NCBI GenBank assembly: GCA_020439505.1
Contig: JAGQSO010000174.1
Span: 1 to 40,390, forward strand
DNA length: 40,390 nucleotides
DNA from: Acidimicrobiales bacterium
Lineage (GTDB): Bacteria > Actinomycetota > Acidimicrobiia > Acidimicrobiales > Iamiaceae
Direction: 5' to 3'
Part shown: one piece after another, positions 8,711 to 18,639 of the stretch
Layout: each line of letters opens with the position of its first letter
Numbering within the stretch: the first letter of the stretch is position 1
Program-made: the position numbers and the translations under genes
The notes under the pieces: model-generated
The model's database searches: none
Told to the model about the DNA's origin: nothing
Seen by the model: the letters and a program-made list of their open reading frames with translations, nothing else

Positions 8711-9613
8711 TCAGCGCTCCGTGGGCCGAGACGCCGGCGCAGCGACCCGAAAGCCGATGTTGCTCGCCGTGCTGTCGGGCGTGTTGTGACTGCGAGCTTC
8801 CACCCGGTAGCGGCGGCAGTAGCTGTGGTGACAGAGGTATGAGCCGCCGCGCATGACCCGTGACGTGCCCGTGAGCGGTCCGGCCGGATCCTCTTGAGGT
8901 GAATGTTCGTAGTACGACGGGCTGAACCAGTCAGAACACCACTCCCAGACGTTGCCGACCACTTCGAACAGACCCAGTCCGTTGGGTGGATAAGACCGGA
9001 CCGGGCAGGTACCGGCGAAGCCGTCCGCCGCGTTGTTGTGGGTCGGGAAACTCCCCTGGAACACGTTCATCCGATGCTCGCCATCGGGTTCGATCTCGTC
9101 GCCCCACGGAAAGGACGATCCGACTCGTCCGCCACGGGCGGCGCGCTCCCACTCTGCCTCGCTTGGAAGGCGAAGCCCCGCCCAGGCCGCGTAGGCGATG
9201 GCATCGAACCAGCTCACGTGTACGACCGGGTGACTGCTTCGACCCACCACGTCGCTGTTCAGCCCCTCCGGATGACGCCAGTCGGCGCCGGGTACCTCGC
9301 GCCACCAAGGTGCAGCCGCGACGCCGCGCGTCGGCGGAAAGTCATCCGGTAGTTGCCCGGCGAACACGAATGAGGTTCCGAAAGTCTCCGCCAGCGTCTT
9401 GAATCCCGTGTCCTCGACAAAGACCGCGAACTGGCGGTTCGTGACCGTCGTGGCGCCGATTCGGAAGGCCGCCAGTTCGACCCGGTGAGCCGGACCCTCA
9501 CCGTCGGCTGGGTAGCCATCGTCACGGTCGCTGCCCATCACGAAGCTTCCCTTCGCCACATCGAGCAACTCGACCCCTACTTCAACGTCCGCGCTTGCAG
9601 CGGTGCCGGTCAT
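8711..9613 (-). CDS. Formylglycine-generating enzyme (sulfatase activator)
   Basis: 300 residues from ATG 9613; the frame stays open upstream to 9781, but the family start pattern (VELLDVAKGSFVMGSD) follows this ATG closely. The FGE-sulfatase domain fills the protein. The C-terminal motif GGSYLCHHSYCRRYR carries the two copper-binding catalytic cysteines (about C261 and C266), followed by RSHNTPDSTASNIGFR. This marks a true aerobic FGE rather than one of the many FGE-like fold proteins that lack the cysteines. It converges with the SulP gene (23 bases between stops). Its substrate is almost certainly the CSPTR cysteine of the arylsulfatase at 4597-6936. Confidence 0.94.
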   Translation of the reverse strand: MTGTAASADVEVGVELLDVAKGSFVMGSDRDDGYPADGEGPAHRVELAAFRIGATTVTNRQFAVFVEDTGFKTLAETFGTSFVFAGQLPDDFPPTRGVAAAPWWREVPGADWRHPEGLNSDVVGRSSHPVVHVSWFDAIAYAAWAGLRLPSEAEWERAARGGRVGSSFPWGDEIEPDGEHRMNVFQGSFPTHNNAADGFAGTCPVRSYPPNGLGLFEVVGNVWEWCSDWFSPSYYEHSPQEDPAGPLTGTSRVMRGGSYLCHHSYCRRYRVEARSHNTPDSTASNIGFRVAAPASRPTER

Positions 9614-9792
9614 CGATGAGCCATCCCGTCCGGCTGGCCGCCCGGGCGCAGGAGTCCTGGCCGGAGAGCAGCATGGGCCGTCAGAGCGGCCACCGTCTCC
9701 ACCTGTTCCGTCCATAGAACCGATGTCGAGAGTCTGGCAGACCGCGTCGAGGTCCGACCCGACCGCCACGCGACCGCTCAACGGCGAGGGAA

Positions 9793-9913
9793 CGCTCAGG
9801 AACTGCGCGGGTAGGTCCAGCCGTCGTCGCTACCTGGGTGATCAGACCGAGGCTTCGCCTCGGTTTAGCCATGCCGTACTTATGGGTCGGCTCGCCTACC
9901 GGCTCGCCTCCTT
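9793..9913 (+). repeat. Dispersed repeat R2, copy A
   Basis: About 110-120 bases that recur, in reverse orientation, at 33814-33923 and in part at 28505-28562. The core is a perfect hairpin with arms ACCGAGGC (9846-9853) and GCCTCGGT (9857-9864), triloop TTC, then TTTA. It is preceded by a conserved GGTCCAGCC box and followed by a conserved ATGGGTCGGCTCGCCT stretch, with GGCTCGCCT repeated twice. The 318-base gap between the FGE gene and DUF389 holds this element plus the DUF389 promoter; nothing else is visible there. Confidence 0.8.
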
Positions 9914-9918
9914 AGTCC

Positions 9919-9924
9919 TATCAT
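9919..9924 (+). promoter_or_regulatory. Leaderless -10 box (TATCAT) for DUF389 gene
   Basis: TATCAT ends seven bases before the GTG at 9932 and no ribosome-binding site is present between them, which fits transcription starting at or next to the start codon. Confidence 0.55.
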
Positions 9925-9931
9925 CCGCGCC

Positions 9932-10912
9932 GTGCCGTCCATCGATGCGTCAGACCTCGATCGGATGCGATCGAACCTGTTGTTCGACGGGCCCGATAGG
10001 TCGACGAAGCTGAGCCGATTCTGGAGCTTGCTGATCCTGTCAGCCTGCATCGGCGCAGCAGGTGTGGTCGCCGATTCCACAGCCACCGTGATCGGCGCCA
10101 TGATCATCGCCCCCCTGATGGTCCCAATCATGGGCTCGGTACTCGCGATCACGACCTCAGACCGCGACAATTTGGCAAGAAGCGTCATCCTGATAATCGG
10201 CGGCGCCGCTGCCGCCATCGTCATCGGATATTTGTTCGGCATGATCAATCCGATCGCCGTCACAGCCGACACCAGCTCCCAGGTGTCGACTCGAGTGAGT
10301 CCTCGCCTCATCGATCTGCTCGCTGCTCTCGCCACCGGAGCCGCCGGCGCTTTCGCTCAGTGCCGCGACGACGTCTCGGACACGCTGCCGGGAGTAGCGA
10401 TCGCCATCTCGCTCGTACCGCCGCTGGCCGTAGTTGGGCTGACGCTCGAAGCCGGGGAACTTGCTCAGGCAACCGGAGCGCTACTTCTGTTCGCCACGAA
10501 CGTCGGGGCGATACTCCTCAGCGGAGTGATCGTGATGGCGGTCTTTGGAGTTCACACCGTCAACCTCGATGTGCCGACCCGGCCCCTCAACCGCCGGCGC
10601 GCGATTCAATTCGTCGTGATGCTCGCCGTGATCATCACCCTGCCACTCGCCGCCGCCACCTCGAAGTTCATTCGGGACCGACAGATAGATGCCAAAGTCA
10701 GCGAAGCAGCATCAGCGTGGTCGGCGGAATCCGATTGGACCGTCATCGACGTCACTCGCGTTCGCGGGGCGGTCCAGGTAACAGCAAGCGGGCCCGCCCC
10801 GTTTCCCTCTACGGCTGACCTTCGTAGACAACTCATCCGTGCCGGCCTTGGTGAGATGATCGTGACGGTTCGGATGATCCCCGAGGAGAAGATCGAACTG
10901 CCGGGAGGGTGA
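9932..10912 (+). CDS. DUF389 (TIGR00341-type) membrane protein
   Basis: 326 residues. The N-terminal 30 residues are soluble. About six hydrophobic helices follow (residues 31-230), containing the family pattern DSTATVIGAMIIAPLMVPIMG and later TLPGVAIAISLVPPLAVVGL, then NVGAILLSG. The last 90 residues form a soluble tail (SKFIRDRQIDAKVSEAA onward). The family is widespread and its function is not established. The GTG start fits a -10 box seven bases upstream. It stands alone, after repeat R2 and before a phosphotransferase 121 bases downstream. Confidence 0.85.
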   Translation: MPSIDASDLDRMRSNLLFDGPDRSTKLSRFWSLLILSACIGAAGVVADSTATVIGAMIIAPLMVPIMGSVLAITTSDRDNLARSVILIIGGAAAAIVIGYLFGMINPIAVTADTSSQVSTRVSPRLIDLLAALATGAAGAFAQCRDDVSDTLPGVAIAISLVPPLAVVGLTLEAGELAQATGALLLFATNVGAILLSGVIVMAVFGVHTVNLDVPTRPLNRRRAIQFVVMLAVIITLPLAAATSKFIRDRQIDAKVSEAASAWSAESDWTVIDVTRVRGAVQVTASGPAPFPSTADLRRQLIRAGLGEMIVTVRMIPEEKIELPGG

Positions 10913-11033
10913 GACTTTCGGTTGGCGGGTCGTTTGGGAACGCCCGCGCCTCGCTCGACCGCACCTAGCCAGCGCCGAGCTCACACCCTCGGACTCGGAC
11001 CGAAGGTGCGAGCCGTACCCAGGAAGGGGAAGC

Positions 11034-12179
11034 ATGGATCTATCTGAAGCCGAAGGTGGGCTCACCACCTCGACCCGAGATCCCCAGGATCTGGCCCGCC
11101 GTCTCGAGGGGTGGCTGACCGATGTGTTGCCGGCCGGCTCCCGGCCTGCCGTGTTCGACGTGACCAGCCCGGTCAGCAACGGGATGTCGTCTGAGACCCT
11201 GCTGTTCACCCTTCGGACCCACCAGCACGAACGTGAACAGATCACCGCGTGCGTTGCTCGCATCGAGCCGGAGATGGACAAGGTGCCGGTGTTCCCCCGC
11301 TATGACCTCGGCCAGCAGTTCGAGGTGTTGCGACTGGTCGCCGACCACACCACCGCGCCGGTACCACCAACCATGTGGTTCGAGGACGATCCCGACGTGC
11401 TCGGTGCGGCCTTCATGGTGATGGGCAGGGTCAATGGCGCCGTACCACCCGACATACTCCCGTACACCTTCGGTGACTGTTGGGTCACCGAAGGTTCCGA
11501 CGAGGACCGCGCCAAGATGGAGCTCTCGGTGGTCGATGCCCTGGCCGCCATACACACGGTGCAGCCCGACCGCCACGATCTGTCGTTCCTCGAACCGGCC
11601 CCGGTGACCGGTCCGATCACCGGGGGCACGGCGCTGCAACGACACCTCGATTGGTGGGACCAGTACCGCTCCTGGGCCACGGCGAGCCAGGCTTCACCCC
11701 TGCTCGATGCCTGCTTCGACTGGCTCCGCTCCACCTGCCCCGACAACACCAAGGCCGCCCTGTCGTGGGGAGACTCTCGTATCGGCAACATGTTGTTCGA
11801 GGACTTCGAGGTCAGCGCGGTGCTCGACTGGGAAATGGCCGGCGTGGCCCCGCCAGAGGTCGACCTCGGGTGGCTCACCTACATGCACCGGTTCTTCCAG
11901 GACCTGGCCGAGGACATGGGCATGGTTGGCCTCCCGACGATGCTCACCACCACCGCGGTCATCGACCGTTACCGAGCCCTCACCGGGTACCAGCCCGACG
12001 ACCTCCGCTGGTACCAGGCTTACGCCGCCATGCGCCACGGCATCATCATGCGCCGAGTCACCGAGCGGGCGGTGCGGTTCGGCCAGGCCGTCCGCCCCGA
12101 TGACCCCGACGACATGATCCTGCATCGCGCCACCCTCCGGGCCATGCTCGACGGCAGCTACTGGGAACGTCTGCCCTGA
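11034..12179 (+). CDS. Phosphotransferase-family protein (APH/choline-kinase fold)
   Basis: 381 residues from ATG 11034, preceded by a strong AGGAAGGGGA ribosome site. The kinase-like fold shows the catalytic loop as [13 protein letters not shown], with W in place of the more common H before GD, and the metal-binding motif as [19 protein letters not shown]. This pattern is typical of the aminoglycoside-phosphotransferase-like proteins of actinobacteria related to the kinase part of ACAD10/11, which act in acyl or hydroxyacid catabolism rather than drug resistance. The substrate cannot be told. It precedes the TrpB2 gene by 118 bases, which has its own promoter. Confidence 0.85.
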   Translation: MDLSEAEGGLTTSTRDPQDLARRLEGWLTDVLPAGSRPAVFDVTSPVSNGMSSETLLFTLRTHQHEREQITACVARIEPEMDKVPVFPRYDLGQQFEVLRLVADHTTAPVPPTMWFEDDPDVLGAAFMVMGRVNGAVPPDILPYTFGDCWVTEGSDEDRAKMELSVVDALAAIHTVQPDRHDLSFLEPAPVTGPITGGTALQRHLDWWDQYRSWATASQASPLLDACFDWLRSTCPDNTKAALSWGDSRIGNMLFEDFEVSAVLDWEMAGVAPPEVDLGWLTYMHRFFQDLAEDMGMVGLPTMLTTTAVIDRYRALTGYQPDDLRWYQAYAAMRHGIIMRRVTERAVRFGQAVRPDDPDDMILHRATLRAMLDGSYWERLP

Positions 12180-12284
12180 CCCGAGCCGCAGCGGTGGGCG
12201 CCCCCTTTCCACCGATTGCCGCGCCAGCAAAGCCGGCCGGGGCCAAGGGACCTTCGACCGTGGGCACGGGCGGGGCCGGAGTTC

Positions 12285-12290
12285 TACGCT
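12285..12290 (+). promoter_or_regulatory. Leaderless -10 box (TACGCT) for trpB2
   Basis: TACGCT ends seven bases before the ATG at 12298; the seven bases CCCCGCC hold no ribosome site. Confidence 0.6.
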
Positions 12291-12297
12291 CCCCGCC

Positions 12298-13548
12298 ATG
12301 CGCTTCGACCTCCCGTCAGACAAGATCCCCACCGCCTGGTTCAACGCCCTGGCCCACCTGCCCGAGCCGATGGACCCGCCGCTACACCCTGGCACCCGCG
12401 AGCCGGTCGGCCCCGACGACCTCTCCCCCCTGTTCCCGATGGCGCTCATCGAACAGGAGATGTCCCCGGCCCCCTGGGTCGACGTCCCCGGTGAGGTCAT
12501 CGACATTTTGAAGCTGTGGCGCCCCACCCCCCTGGTTCGGGCCGAACGGCTCGAGCAGGAGCTCGGCACCCCGGCCCGCATCTACTACAAGGACGAGTCG
12601 GTCAGCCCCGCCGGGTCCCACAAGCCCAACACCGCGGTACCCCAGGCCTTCTACAACAAGGCCGAGGGCATCACCCGCCTGACCACCGAGACCGGCGCCG
12701 GCCAGTGGGGTACCTCGCTGGCCTTCGCCACCGCCCAGTACGGGATCGAGTGCAAGGTGTACATGGTTCGCACCTCCTTCGACTCCAAGCCCTACCGCCG
12801 GATCCTCATGGAGACCTGGGGAGCCGAGTGCGTTCCCTCCCCGGTGGCCGACCCCTCCAGCCCCGGTTCGCTGGGCATGGCCATCTCCGACGCGGTGGCT
12901 GACGCGGCGGGCCGAGCCGACAGCCACTACGCCCTGGGTTCGGTGCTCAACCACGTGTTGCTCCACCAAACGGTGATCGGCCTGGAAGCCAAAGAACAGT
13001 TGGCCCTGGCCGGAGAAGGCCTGCCCAGCGTGGTCATCGGAGCCTGTGGCGGCGGCTCGAACCTGGGCGGCATCGCCTTCCCGTTCATGAACGACGCCGG
13101 GGTACGCCTCCTGGCCGTGGAGCCGACCTCGTGCCCCACCCTGACCGAGGGCAGCTACGGCTACGACTTCGGCGACACCGCCGGGCTCACCCCGCTCATG
13201 CCCATGTACACCTTGGGCGCCGACTTCATGCCCCCCGAGATCCACGCCGGCGGCCTGCGCTACCACGGCGACAGCCCGATCGTGTCGGCGCTGGTCAAGG
13301 CCGGTCGCATGGAGGCGGTGGCCTGCCCCCAGTCCAAGGTGTTCGAGGCCGCGACCCTCTTCGCCCGCACCGAGGGCAAGCTGCCCGCCCCCGAGACCGG
13401 CCACGCCATCCGGGCCGCCATCGACGAGGCCCTGGCCGCCAAGGAGACCGGCGAGGAGAAGGTGATCCTGTTCAACTACTCCGGCCACGGCTTCCTCGAC
13501 CTGTCCGCCTACGACGCCTACAACCAGGGCAACCTCATCGACGAGTAA
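12298..13548 (+). CDS. TrpB2-type tryptophan synthase beta-like PLP enzyme
   Basis: 416 residues, full length for the TrpB2 subgroup. The PLP-binding lysine is K109 in SPAGSHKPN, the catalytic glutamate lies in TETGAGQWG, and the phosphate-binding loop reads [10 protein letters not shown]. The long N-terminal extension ([14 protein letters not shown]) and VWLRPTPL-like segment ([14 protein letters not shown]) separate TrpB2 from the classical TrpB1. TrpB2 proteins make tryptophan from indole and serine, often without a TrpA partner; some act on other amino acids. No other trp gene is in the window, so it may serve indole salvage. Convergent with mfd. Confidence 0.92.
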   Translation: MRFDLPSDKIPTAWFNALAHLPEPMDPPLHPGTREPVGPDDLSPLFPMALIEQEMSPAPWVDVPGEVIDILKLWRPTPLVRAERLEQELGTPARIYYKDESVSPAGSHKPNTAVPQAFYNKAEGITRLTTETGAGQWGTSLAFATAQYGIECKVYMVRTSFDSKPYRRILMETWGAECVPSPVADPSSPGSLGMAISDAVADAAGRADSHYALGSVLNHVLLHQTVIGLEAKEQLALAGEGLPSVVIGACGGGSNLGGIAFPFMNDAGVRLLAVEPTSCPTLTEGSYGYDFGDTAGLTPLMPMYTLGADFMPPEIHAGGLRYHGDSPIVSALVKAGRMEAVACPQSKVFEAATLFARTEGKLPAPETGHAIRAAIDEALAAKETGEEKVILFNYSGHGFLDLSAYDAYNQGNLIDE

Positions 13549-13585
13549 CCCGGTCACGGCAACTGCCGTGACCGGCTGTGTTACA

Positions 13586-13741
13586 TGGCTCGGGAGACAT
13601 CCACGCTGCACGCTGCCCAATTCCGTTGGGCCGCCTTCGGCGGACGATTTCTGGTTCCGTCAAGCCCGGTCCTCACTTCGTTGCGGGGACTTGACGGCGT
13701 TTGCCCGGTGGCTCGCAAGCTCGCAACAGTGCAAACGATCC
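13586..13741 (+). repeat. Dispersed structured element R1, copy 1
   Basis: About 155 bases, closely similar to 28339-28495 in the same orientation and, in its folded core, to 18879-19008 in reverse. In order: hairpin CCGCC/GGCGG with triloop TTC (13631-13643); box CTGGTTCC; stem 2 with arms CCGTCAAG (13657-13664) and CTTGACGG (13690-13697), extended by CCC/GGG after one bulged A; loop GGTCCTCACTTCGTTGCG; stem 3 with arms CGTTTGC (13698-13704) and GCAAACG (13731-13737). It lies between the convergent trpB2 and mfd genes, so it is not needed as a promoter of either. Confidence 0.85.
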
Positions 13742-13758
13742 CAATCTGAAACTGCCTA

Positions 13759-13793
13759 CCGGTGCACCCGCGGCCTCCGCCCGGGTGCACCGG
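13759..13793. terminator. Inverted repeat between trpB2 and mfd, possible bidirectional terminator
   Basis: Perfect 12-bp arms CCGGTGCACCCG (13759-13770) and its complement (13782-13793) with an 11-base loop. It sits between two convergent genes, 30 bases from the mfd stop. A weak T-rich stretch (TCTCTT) follows on the plus side only. Confidence 0.6.
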
Positions 13794-13823
13794 TCTCTTG
13801 TCCGGCACCACTCCAGCGGTCCT

Positions 13824-16800
13824 TCATTCACCCGGGGGAACCAGTTGGCGGAGGAGGTCGACGATGGTGCCGGCCAGGTCGGGGGTCTTGGGGATGGGGA
13901 ACACCACCTGGGCCTGATCTTCTTTGTAGACCGCCCCCTTGAACAGGCGGCCGAGGCGGATGGTCTGACTGGTGCGCAGGTGCAGGGGTGAGACCCGGGC
14001 GGTCCAGGCCGGGCCACCGAAGGCGGGGCCCTTGGTCACGTTGATCTCCCTGACGCCGAGGCGGTGGGCCTCGGCCCTCAGCCGTGCCACGTCGAGGAGA
14101 CGGGCCGCTTCGTCGGGTACCGGGCCATAGCGGTCCTCCCACTCGGTGCGGATGTCGTCGACCTCGGCATCGGTGGTCACCTCGGCCAATCGCCGGTAGG
14201 CCTCCAGCCGCAGCTCCTCCTTGGGGACGTAGTCGGCCGACAGGTTGGCGTCGATGGGCAGGTCGAGCTTGACCTCGGCCGGTTCGCGCACCGGCTCGCC
14301 CTTGAGCTCGGCCACCGCCTCGGTGACCATCTGCACGTACAGGTCGTAGCCCACCGCGGCGATGTGCCCGCTCTGGCCGGTACCCAGCAGCGTGCCGGCG
14401 CCACGGATCTCGAGGTCGCGCATGGCGATGCGGAAGCCCGAGCCCAGTTCGGTGGCTTCCCCGATGGTCTTGAGCCGCTCGTAGGCGTCCTCGCTCAACT
14501 CCATGTCCCGGGGGTGGAACAGGTAGGCGTAGGCCCGTTGCCCCGAACGCCCCACCCGACCTCGGAGCTGATGGAGCTGGCCCAGACCCAGGCGATCGGC
14601 ACGATCCACCACCAAGGTGTTGACGGTCGGCATGTCGATTCCCGACTCGATGATGGTGGTGCACACCAACACGTCGAACTCGCCTTCCCAGAAGTCGAGC
14701 ACCACCTTCTCCAGGGTCCCCTCGTCCATCTGGCCGTGGGCCACCGCCACCCGGGCCTCGGGCACCAGCTCGCGGATGCCCCGGGCGCAGTCCTCGATGT
14801 CGCGGACCCGGTTGTGGACGAAGAACACCTGGCCTTCACGCAGGAGCTCGCGGCGGATGGCTTCGGCCACCGCCCGCTCGTCGTAGTCCCCCACGTAGGT
14901 GAGGATCGGTTGACGCTCCGCCGGGGGCGTGTTGAGGAGGGTCAGATCCCGGATGCCGGTGAGGCTCAGCTCCAGGGTCCGAGGGATCGGGGTGGCCGAC
15001 AGGGTCAACACGTCGACGGTGTTGGAGATCTGCTTGATCTGTTCCTTGTGACCTACCCCGAAGCGCTGTTCCTCGTCGACCACCAGCAGACCCAGCTCCT
15101 TGAACTGGACGTCGGAGGACAACAGCCGGTGGGTCCCGATCACCACGTCCACGTCACCGAGACGCACCCCTTCGGCGACCTGTCGGGCCTGGGCGGGGGT
15201 CAGGAACCGGCTCATCACCTCGACCCGGACCGGGAACGAGGCGAAGCGGTCGCTGAAGGTCTGGTAGTGCTGGGTGGCCAGCAGCGTGGTCGGCACCAGG
15301 ATCGCCACCTGCTTGCCGTCCTGGACCGCCTTGAACGCGGCCCGCACCGCCACCTCGGTCTTGCCGAAGCCGACGTCACCGCACACGAGGCGGTCCATCG
15401 GTCGGGCCTCCTCCATGTCGGCCTTGACCTCCTCGATGGCCTTGAGCTGGTCGGGCGTCTCCCGGTAGGGGAAGGCGTCCTCCAGCTCACGCTGCCAGGG
15501 GGTGTCCATGGGGAAGGCGTGGCCGGGGGTGTGGAGACGGGTCTGGTACAGCACGACCAGTTCCTGGGCCACCGCTTGGACCTCGGCTTTGACCCGGGCC
15601 TTGGTCTTGGTCCAGTCACCGCCTCCGAGCCGGCTCAGCGACGGGCTGTCCCCGCCGGTGTAGTGCCGGACGGCGTCGATCTGGTCGCTGGGGACGTACA
15701 GCTTGTCGTCACCCCGGTACTCCAGCAGCAGGTAGTCCCGTTCCACCCCGCCGATGGCCCGTTTGACCATCCCCTGGTAGCGACCGACGCCGTGCTGGTG
15801 ATGCACCACGTAGTCGCCGGGCTTGAGACCGTCGAAGAACCCGGCGGTGTCCCGCTTGCGAGGGCGAGGGGCACGGTGGGCCCGGCGCCGACCGGTCACG
15901 TCGGGCTCGGCCAGGATGGCCAGCTTCACGCCGGTGAGGATGCAACCCCGCTCCAGCGCCCCGACCACCACCGGCAGCTCCAGCCCGTGCTCGAGAAGAA
16001 GGGCCGACAGGCGCTGACCGGAAGCCTCGGTGTCGGCCGCCACCACGATCCGGTAGCCGTCGTCGATGAGCTGACGAAGTTGGAAGGTGAGCGCCTCGCC
16101 CCCACCCACCACCGGGTTCCATCCGGTGGCGGCGACGGTGGCCACGTCGGGGCCGTCGGGCACGGTGGTCACCGTCCACACCGGAAGCCTGCTGGCGCCG
16201 AACAGGTCCCCGAACGGCACGTGCAGGGCGGGGAACGACCGACCCTCACCCACCTCCCAGGTACGAGCCAACGTTGAAGCCAGGTCGGCCTCGTCGGCCA
16301 GCAGGTCGGCGGCCCGGTCCCGCAGGCGACGAGGTTCCAGCAGCACCACCTGGGCCTCCTCGGGGAGGATGTCGACGACGGTGCGTTCGTCCGAGGTCAG
16401 CCACGGCAACCACGACTCCATCCCGTCGAAGATCTGACCCTCGGCGAGGCGTTCCCACTGTTCACGACCCCACGGTTCGGTCGAGACCAAGCCATCGGCT
16501 CGGGTCCGGACCTCGTCGGTGGGAAGCAGTTCCCGGCAGGGGAACGCTTCGAGAACCTCGAGGTCCGAGACCGAACGTTGATCGCTCACCGAGAACACGG
16601 TGAGGCGGTCCACTTCGTCGCCCCACAGGTCGATCCGGACCGGCGCGTCGGCGGTGGGTGGAAACACGTCGACGATCGAGCCCCGCACCGAGAACTCGCC
16701 CCGGTGTTCCACCTGGGACTCTCGTCGGTACCCGTTGGAACCCAGCCACCTCACCAGCTCGGCCTGGTCGGCGATCTCGCCCCGCTTCACCACCAGGGGT

Positions 16801-17213
16801 GCCACGTCCTCGACGTGGGGTCCGAGTCGTTGCACCAGGGCCCGCACCGGCGCGACCACCACCAGCGGAATCCGCTCCGCCGGGGCGTGGCGCAGGCGCC
16901 AGATGACTCGGAGGCGGCGCCCCATGGTTTCGATACCGGGACTGACCCGTTCGAAGGGCAGGGTCTCCCATGCCGGGAAAAGCTCCACCGCGTCCTCACC
17001 GAGGAACGTGGTCAGGTCGTTGGTCAGTCGTTCCGCCTCGGCGGTGGTGGGAACCGCGGCCAGGATCGGACGTCGGGTACCGACCCTGGTCAGCGCCGCC
17101 AGCGTGACGGCCCGGGCCGCGTCGGGTACCGCCAGAACCGCGGCGGAGCGGCCCAGCACCTGAACCATGGCCGGTTCGTCCCGCAGAAGAGATGGGAGTT
17201 CATGCAACGACAA
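13824..17213 (-). CDS. mfd: Transcription-repair coupling factor Mfd
   Basis: 1129 residues, the normal length. It has the UvrB-like N-terminal homology module ([20 protein letters not shown]), the RNA-polymerase-interacting domain ([17 protein letters not shown], residues about 460-520), a superfamily-2 helicase with Walker [20 protein letters not shown] and [15 protein letters not shown], and a C-terminal TRCF domain. Mfd removes RNA polymerase stalled at DNA damage and recruits UvrA. The start used is TTG 17213, which lacks a clear ribosome site; the ATG at 17168 is an alternative. A TAGCGT box on the minus strand at 17306-17301 could be its own -10. Last gene of the glmU-prs-rplY-pth-mfd block. 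Confidence 0.97.
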   Translation of the reverse strand: MSLHELPSLLRDEPAMVQVLGRSAAVLAVPDAARAVTLAALTRVGTRRPILAAVPTTAEAERLTNDLTTFLGEDAVELFPAWETLPFERVSPGIETMGRRLRVIWRLRHAPAERIPLVVVAPVRALVQRLGPHVEDVAPLVVKRGEIADQAELVRWLGSNGYRRESQVEHRGEFSVRGSIVDVFPPTADAPVRIDLWGDEVDRLTVFSVSDQRSVSDLEVLEAFPCRELLPTDEVRTRADGLVSTEPWGREQWERLAEGQIFDGMESWLPWLTSDERTVVDILPEEAQVVLLEPRRLRDRAADLLADEADLASTLARTWEVGEGRSFPALHVPFGDLFGASRLPVWTVTTVPDGPDVATVAATGWNPVVGGGEALTFQLRQLIDDGYRIVVAADTEASGQRLSALLLEHGLELPVVVGALERGCILTGVKLAILAEPDVTGRRRAHRAPRPRKRDTAGFFDGLKPGDYVVHHQHGVGRYQGMVKRAIGGVERDYLLLEYRGDDKLYVPSDQIDAVRHYTGGDSPSLSRLGGGDWTKTKARVKAEVQAVAQELVVLYQTRLHTPGHAFPMDTPWQRELEDAFPYRETPDQLKAIEEVKADMEEARPMDRLVCGDVGFGKTEVAVRAAFKAVQDGKQVAILVPTTLLATQHYQTFSDRFASFPVRVEVMSRFLTPAQARQVAEGVRLGDVDVVIGTHRLLSSDVQFKELGLLVVDEEQRFGVGHKEQIKQISNTVDVLTLSATPIPRTLELSLTGIRDLTLLNTPPAERQPILTYVGDYDERAVAEAIRRELLREGQVFFVHNRVRDIEDCARGIRELVPEARVAVAHGQMDEGTLEKVVLDFWEGEFDVLVCTTIIESGIDMPTVNTLVVDRADRLGLGQLHQLRGRVGRSGQRAYAYLFHPRDMELSEDAYERLKTIGEATELGSGFRIAMRDLEIRGAGTLLGTGQSGHIAAVGYDLYVQMVTEAVAELKGEPVREPAEVKLDLPIDANLSADYVPKEELRLEAYRRLAEVTTDAEVDDIRTEWEDRYGPVPDEAARLLDVARLRAEAHRLGVREINVTKGPAFGGPAWTARVSPLHLRTSQTIRLGRLFKGAVYKEDQAQVVFPIPKTPDLAGTIVDLLRQLVPPGE

Positions 17214-17365
17214 GGCGGGGTCCTGACCGGTAGATCGAACCGCTGCGACCAGACGAGGGCGCGCGGCGACACCCCGGAACGGTCCGGGGGTGGGGTGTGC
17301 ACGCTACCGGCACCACCACCCGCTCCCCCACCCGCCCGGGCTCGCCGGGGTCAGGCCCGCCGGGG

Positions 17366-17983
17366 TCAGGCTCGCTGGTTGTAGCGGGTCATGGCCGATT
17401 CGGGACCTTCGGCCAGGATCAGCTCGACGGCATCGGCGGCTTCGGCCATCGCCACCTCCAGCTCGGCCCGTTCGGCCTTACCCGGGCGCTTGAGTACGTG
17501 GTCGACACCCTGCTGGCGGCCCGGGGGCTTGCCGATCCCGATGCGGACCCGCACGAAATCGTCGGTGTGGAGATGGGCCTTTATCGACTTGAGACCGTTG
17601 TTGCCCGCCAACCCACCACCGACCTTCACCTTGAGCTTGCCGGCGGGAAGGTCCATTTCGTCGTGTACCACCACCAGACGGTGGGGATCCTCCACCCCTT
17701 GGCGCCGCAACAACGCACCGACCGATACGCCCGAGTCGTTGTAGTAGGTCTGGGGAAAGGCCAACGCCACCCGCCCGGGACCGATCCGCACCTCGGCCAC
17801 CAGGGCGCGTTCCTTGCCCAGCTTCATCCGACCGCCATGGCGTTCGGCCAAGAGGGCGACGGTGTCGGCTCCGACGTTGTGGCGGGTACCCGCGTACTCC
17901 AACCCGGGGTTCCCCAGACCGACCACCAACAGGTCGGCCGGGGTTCCCCTTCGTTCAGACGTACCGCCTCGACGGAAGGCCAC
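17366..17983 (-). CDS. pth: Peptidyl-tRNA hydrolase
   Basis: 205 residues starting at GTG 17983. The catalytic residues are visible in VVGLGNPGLEYAGTRHNVG (the Asn and the His) and in VVVHDEMDLPAGKLKVKVGG (the Asp), with GNNGLKSI completing the site. Pth cleaves peptidyl-tRNA released by stalled ribosomes, in the cytoplasm. It follows rplY by 41 bases, so co-transcription with it is likely, as in the conserved ctc-pth pair. A 15-base unit is duplicated in tandem across the stop codon (17343-17372). Confidence 0.95.
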   Translation of the reverse strand: MAFRRGGTSERRGTPADLLVVGLGNPGLEYAGTRHNVGADTVALLAERHGGRMKLGKERALVAEVRIGPGRVALAFPQTYYNDSGVSVGALLRRQGVEDPHRLVVVHDEMDLPAGKLKVKVGGGLAGNNGLKSIKAHLHTDDFVRVRIGIGKPPGRQQGVDHVLKRPGKAERAELEVAMAEAADAVELILAEGPESAMTRYNQRA

Positions 17984-18024
17984 CTCAGATCGACCGAATC
18001 GGTGGGCTGGCGGCCGGTGAGCGC

Positions 18025-18639
18025 TCAGCCCTCGGCGGCTTCTCCGGCATCCTCACCCTCGGCGGCACCCTCGTCCTCGGCCGGGGCGTTGTGCAGGGTG
18101 GTGACCACCAGCTCGTCCGCCTCGGCGTCGGTGGTGACACCGGCGGGTAGGGCGAGGTCGGCCACGGTGAGCTGGTCGCCCAGGTTCAGACCCGACACGT
18201 CGACCGCGATCTCGTTGGGGATGTCGGCCGGCTTGGCGCTGACGGTGAGGGCGAAGAGGATCTGGTCGACGGTTCCGTTGGACCGCTCGACCTCGATGGC
18301 CTCACCTTCGAGAACGAGAGGCACCTCGACGGAGATGACCGCGTCACGGCTGACCCGCAGGAAGTCGACGTGCAAGACGTCGCCCCGGATCGGGTGGCGC
18401 TGAAGTTCCTTGACCATGCACAGGGCGACGTCACCGTCGATGTCCAGGTCGATGAGCACGTTGAGCCCGGCGTCGGTCACCAGGGTCTCGCGGAACGGAC
18501 GCCACTCGACGGCCACCGCCACGGGTTCGGCGCCAAGGCCGTACACCACACCGGGCACCTTGCCAGCAGCACGCAGGCGGCGGGCGGGACCATTTCCAAG
18601 TTCGCGGCCAGTTTCGGCCTTAAGGGTGATCTCAGCCAT
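18025..18639 (-). CDS. rplY: 50S ribosomal protein L25/general stress protein Ctc
   Basis: 204 residues from ATG 18639, which follows a GGAG ribosome site; the frame is open further upstream but that part is not L25-like. The N-terminal L25 domain (MAEITLKAETGRELGNGPARRL, residues 1-95, containing KVPGVVYG) binds 5S rRNA. The C-terminal TL5/CTC beta domain (about 100-185) follows, ending in an acidic E/A/G-rich tail. It sits 448 bases downstream of prs, an unusually wide gap for this operon, holding an R1 element. An ACCCTA on the plus strand (18693-18698), read as TAGGGT on the minus strand, could be its own -10. Confidence 0.95.
   Translation of the reverse strand: MAEITLKAETGRELGNGPARRLRAAGKVPGVVYGLGAEPVAVAVEWRPFRETLVTDAGLNVLIDLDIDGDVALCMVKELQRHPIRGDVLHVDFLRVSRDAVISVEVPLVLEGEAIEVERSNGTVDQILFALTVSAKPADIPNEIAVDVSGLNLGDQLTVADLALPAGVTTDAEADELVVTTLHNAPAEDEGAAEGEDAGEAAEG

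Noticed and set aside
4597..10912. Clear horizontally acquired island
   Set aside because: The region reads slightly less GC-rich than its neighbours, but no integrase, attachment sites or sharp boundaries are visible, so I kept this only as a remark.
11034..12179. Antibiotic-resistance aminoglycoside phosphotransferase
   Set aside because: The fold is shared, but the WGDSRIGNM and LDWEMA motifs fit the metabolic phosphotransferase group of actinobacteria, and nothing nearby suggests resistance.
12381..13620. 412-codon frame on the minus strand across trpB2
   Set aside because: Antisense of a complete PLP enzyme gene; no coherent protein features.
14064..16277. 737-codon open frame on the plus strand across mfd
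   Set aside because: It is the antisense of mfd. The peptide is made of low-complexity G/H/D/V runs caused by high GC, while the mfd frame has every family motif.
17343..17372. Two 15-base tandem units across the pth stop codon as a regulatory repeat
   Set aside because: Only two copies; most simply a small slippage duplication that moved no coding sequence.
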